Shown here piece after piece: positions 19,784 through 22,030 of a stretch of 22,030 nucleotides of DNA. Position numbers and translations under genes: made by a program. Positions within the stretch are counted from its first letter, which is position 1. Each line of letters opens with the position of its first letter. The notes below the pieces were generated by a model. The model saw only the letters and a program-made list of their open reading frames with translations. It searched no databases and was not told the DNA's origin. Source of the DNA: Clostridia bacterium (GTDB lineage: Bacteria > Bacillota > DULZ01); assembly GCA_012520135.1 (NCBI GenBank), contig JAAYOX010000077.1:1-22030 (forward strand), read 5' to 3'.

Positions 19784-21871
19784 CTATTCTATTGGAAATT
19801 CGACATAGAATTCATCTGGCAAAGAGAACTCTTCGTCACTATCGTTCAAGCCAAAATATTCTTCAAAGACGGCCTTCGCTATATAACCGGCGGAACCACT
19901 GCCCGATTGGCCATATTCCACTATACCTGCAAAGGCGATTTCGGCATCACCTTCACCGGCGAAGGCAATAAAAACCCCGTGATAATCCTTTTTACCGTCT
20001 CCTGCCAACCCGGTTTCCGCCGTCCCTGTTTTGGCTCCCACCTTGATGTGCTCCGGAAAGTGACGGAATAAGGACCAAGCAGTACCTCCGGGCTGAGCCG
20101 TTCCCAGCATCCCCTTGACGGTTTTAGCAAGAGTATCCTCGGCCAAGGGCACTTCTAACACAACTTCAGGTTCAAATTGTTTTACCAAATTTCCGTCCTC
20201 ATCATAGATGGAATCTACCAAATAGGGCTTGTAACGCTTGCCCCCATTGACCAAAGTGGCCACATAATTGGCTAATTGCAACATGGTAAAGCTGTTGGAA
20301 CCCTGCCCGATGGACATATTATAAGTATCGAAAGCCTGCCAGGTAGTTTCGAAGTTAAGATCAATCCGGTACCTGGCCTCCAGGGTTCTTTGCTCCTGTT
20401 CTTGTTTGCGTTGTAAAGTAGTTCTTTCCTCTTCATCAGCAGCCTGGTTCAACAATTCCCGGTACTTCTCTTCCAACTGCTCCCGCAACCGGTCGTATTT
20501 CCGATTTATTAAGATCGTATTTATTTCTTTTTTCCATTCGGGAGTGGGCAAAATACCGGCAGCTTCACCGGGAAGATCGCTCAGGCCGGTGGAAGTACCC
20601 AGACCAAATGCTTCACCTACACGAACCATCTGCTCAATACCGGCCTGTTCCGCTATATACTGAAAATAGGTATTGCAAGAGACCGCAATGGCTCGATAGA
20701 AATCAACCCGTCCGTGGGTTTGCCAGCATTTAATGTAAGGCGGCTTCCAATAGGCACCGGTGCAGTTAACGGTAACACGTTCATTTACCCGGCCTGATTC
20801 TAAGGCGGCCATAGCAGTAATAGGCTTAAAAGTGGATCCCGGAGGGTAAACCGCTTGAATAGCCCGGTTAAAAGCCGGTTTTAAATCAGGATCATTATAA
20901 TAATCGCTTTTTTCCCCGTAGCTGCCGTCTACAAAATCATTGGGATTAAGCTCAGGGTAAGAAGCCATGGCTAAAATGCCTCCGGTTTTGACGTCAATCA
21001 GTACCGCCGCTCCCGCATTACTTTTGGGGTTTTTAGTAGCTTGGATTTGGCTGATTACTTCTCTTAAACTCTCCTCCATAGCCCGTTGCAAATCATAATC
21101 CAAAGTAAGCTTTAAAGTATTACCGGGAGTGGGTTGCAACATTACCGGCAACTCACGAACAATCCGGTGCCTGGCATTAACTTCTACCGGTTGAGCGCCT
21201 TTTTGACCTCTAAGCCCGGCAGGAACCCCTTCTTCCTTCTCCCAAAGCTCAAAACTCCGCTCCAAGCCGGTCTTGCCAATCCGGTCGTTAATACCATAGT
21301 TGTAATCCCGGTAAATCTCCAATTCCCTTTCATTAATCAATCCTTCATAGCCCAGGATGTGGCCGGCCATGGTCCCTTCCGGGTAATACCGCATTGGCTC
21401 GGCTCTAATCACCAACCCCGGTAATTCGGCTCGCCTTTCCTCCAGCTTGGTAATCAAAGCAACTGCTTCTTCCCCCCAGGGGATACGTACTATTTCCAGG
21501 GGTTCAAACCGCCTTGAGTGTTTGCTCAGCTTCTCCATGATCTCCTCCCCGGTAATATCCGGGTTTTGCAACAGTTCCGCCAAACGGTACGCCACTTGGC
21601 GTTCTGCCTCCTCATCGTTTAAGTGGGAAACAGAAACAGTGTAGACCGGTTTACTGGTAGCCAGCACTTCATGATCACTGGTAATAATTTCACCCCGGCT
21701 GGCGGGAATAGTAAGCATCCTGATGCGATTGCCGTCGGATTGGGTTTGATAAGCTTCTGCGTTAACTACTTGAAGCATAAAAAGCCTGCCCAATAAAACC
21801 AAAAAGATCAAGACAGTCACCGTAAAATATATCTTTAATTTCCGACTTAGCAGCTTCTTTTTCTCTTCCAC
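19784..21871 (-). CDS. mrdA: Penicillin-binding protein 2 (class B transpeptidase, elongasome)
   Basis: Cross-links peptidoglycan in the lateral wall together with RodA. The 695 residues have one N-terminal membrane segment (14-33), a dimerisation region starting around SRGEI (58-62), and the transpeptidase domain with Ser346 and Lys349 in PPGSTFK, Ser398-Cys-Asn400 and Lys614 in KTGTAE. Between PTPEWKK (442-448) and YNMSIGQG (517-524) lies a highly charged, helix-prone insert of about 60 residues (RKYDRLREQLEEKYREL and onward), which looks like a coiled-coil hairpin. GTG at 21871 follows GAGAGG by 6 nt. It lies 24 nt after mreD. The 200-nt gap to minC holds no clear terminator. PBP2 is preferred over division PBPs by context. 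Confidence 0.95.
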   Translation of the reverse strand: MEEKKKLLSRKLKIYFTVTVLIFLVLLGRLFMLQVVNAEAYQTQSDGNRIRMLTIPASRGEIITSDHEVLATSKPVYTVSVSHLNDEEAERQVAYRLAELLQNPDITGEEIMEKLSKHSRRFEPLEIVRIPWGEEAVALITKLEERRAELPGLVIRAEPMRYYPEGTMAGHILGYEGLINERELEIYRDYNYGINDRIGKTGLERSFELWEKEEGVPAGLRGQKGAQPVEVNARHRIVRELPVMLQPTPGNTLKLTLDYDLQRAMEESLREVISQIQATKNPKSNAGAAVLIDVKTGGILAMASYPELNPNDFVDGSYGEKSDYYNDPDLKPAFNRAIQAVYPPGSTFKPITAMAALESGRVNERVTVNCTGAYWKPPYIKCWQTHGRVDFYRAIAVSCNTYFQYIAEQAGIEQMVRVGEAFGLGTSTGLSDLPGEAAGILPTPEWKKEINTILINRKYDRLREQLEEKYRELLNQAADEEERTTLQRKQEQEQRTLEARYRIDLNFETTWQAFDTYNMSIGQGSNSFTMLQLANYVATLVNGGKRYKPYLVDSIYDEDGNLVKQFEPEVVLEVPLAEDTLAKTVKGMLGTAQPGGTAWSLFRHFPEHIKVGAKTGTAETGLAGDGKKDYHGVFIAFAGEGDAEIAFAGIVEYGQSGSGSAGYIAKAVFEEYFGLNDSDEEFSLPDEFYVEFPIE

Positions 21872-21895
21872 TACTAACCTCTCCTCAACCCGGGT

Positions 21896-22030
21896 TTACC
21901 AACGATCCCTTTGGAGCAAGCCATCCGTTAGAGAACGGGCAAAAGGTTTATAAACTATTATACCCACTATGGTATTGTAAAGGGCTAAAGGTATGCCATC
22001 TGCCGAAAAGCAGTGAAGTGGCCCATTCCG
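21896..22030 (-). CDS. mreD: Rod shape-determining protein MreD (C-terminal end; cut by window edge)
   Basis: Only the last 44 residues are in the window, with the frame open at the edge and a TAA at 21896-21898. The visible part (GIPLALYNTIVGIIVYKPFARSL) looks like the last membrane helix and tail of MreD, an integral membrane partner of MreC in the elongation complex. The call depends mainly on its position 24 nt before mrdA, the conserved mreBCD-mrdA order. The short sequence alone would not decide it. Confidence 0.7.
   Translation of the reverse strand, partial: RNGPLHCFSADGIPLALYNTIVGIIVYKPFARSLTDGLLQRDRW

Noticed and set aside
1..22030. CRISPR arrays, tRNA or rRNA genes, tandem repeats
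   Set aside because: No regularly spaced repeats and no recognisable tRNA or rRNA sequence were seen by eye on either strand; a dedicated search was not possible.

Overview
The window looks like the chromosome of an endospore-forming member of the Firmicutes, class Clostridia, probably close to the Peptococcaceae or Desulfotomaculum-like lineages. The evidence is the cell-shape/division/sporulation block read on the minus strand from the right edge: mreD (3' end), mrdA (PBP2), minC, minD, minE, rodA, spoIVFA-like, spoIVFB, a B12-binding radical SAM gene, its DUF2344 partner and rng (RNase G). The L21, Prp and L27 genes (rplU-prp-rpmA), which follow rng in many relatives, lie further left. The species cannot be named from sequence alone.

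Layout from left to right. 1-2190: a minus-strand TRAP-TAXI uptake operon (lipoprotein receptor, DUF1850 membrane protein, fused permease cut by the window edge). 2254-3380: rplU-prp-rpmA with a promoter, a structured leader and a strong terminator. 3397-5286: a thiolase gene, behind it the decayed 3' end of a 3-hydroxyacyl-CoA dehydrogenase gene, and a long regulatory stretch. 5287-7338: a plus-strand pair visibly richer in A+T, a CDP-alcohol phosphatidyltransferase and a 12-helix MFS-like protein, closed by a terminator. 7377-9420: a plus-strand gene for a three-part protein: cyclic-nucleotide-binding domain, degenerate sigma54-activator-type AAA+ domain and patatin lipase. 9437-22030: the minus-strand block, starting downstream with a YgeY-type M20 hydrolase after rng. 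About 7.4 kb therefore separates rng from rplU, and obgE does not follow rpmA.

The most interesting signal is regulatory. The TAXI gene and the thiolase leader each have a sigma54-type -24/-12 element with exact spacing (TGGCAT, 5 nt, TTGC). Each also has a GCAAWWTTGC palindrome roughly 95-120 bp upstream of the predicted start, where an enhancer-binding protein would sit. At the TAXI promoter a second near-copy lies 22 bp away. This suggests that one sigma54 activator co-regulates substrate uptake and acyl-CoA metabolism, a link not evident from gene order. Other points: a PBP2 with a charged insertion in its transpeptidase domain, a MinC lacking its N-terminal domain, a SpoIVFA-like protein that keeps the zinc ligands but has lost the catalytic histidines, and several doubtful start codons.
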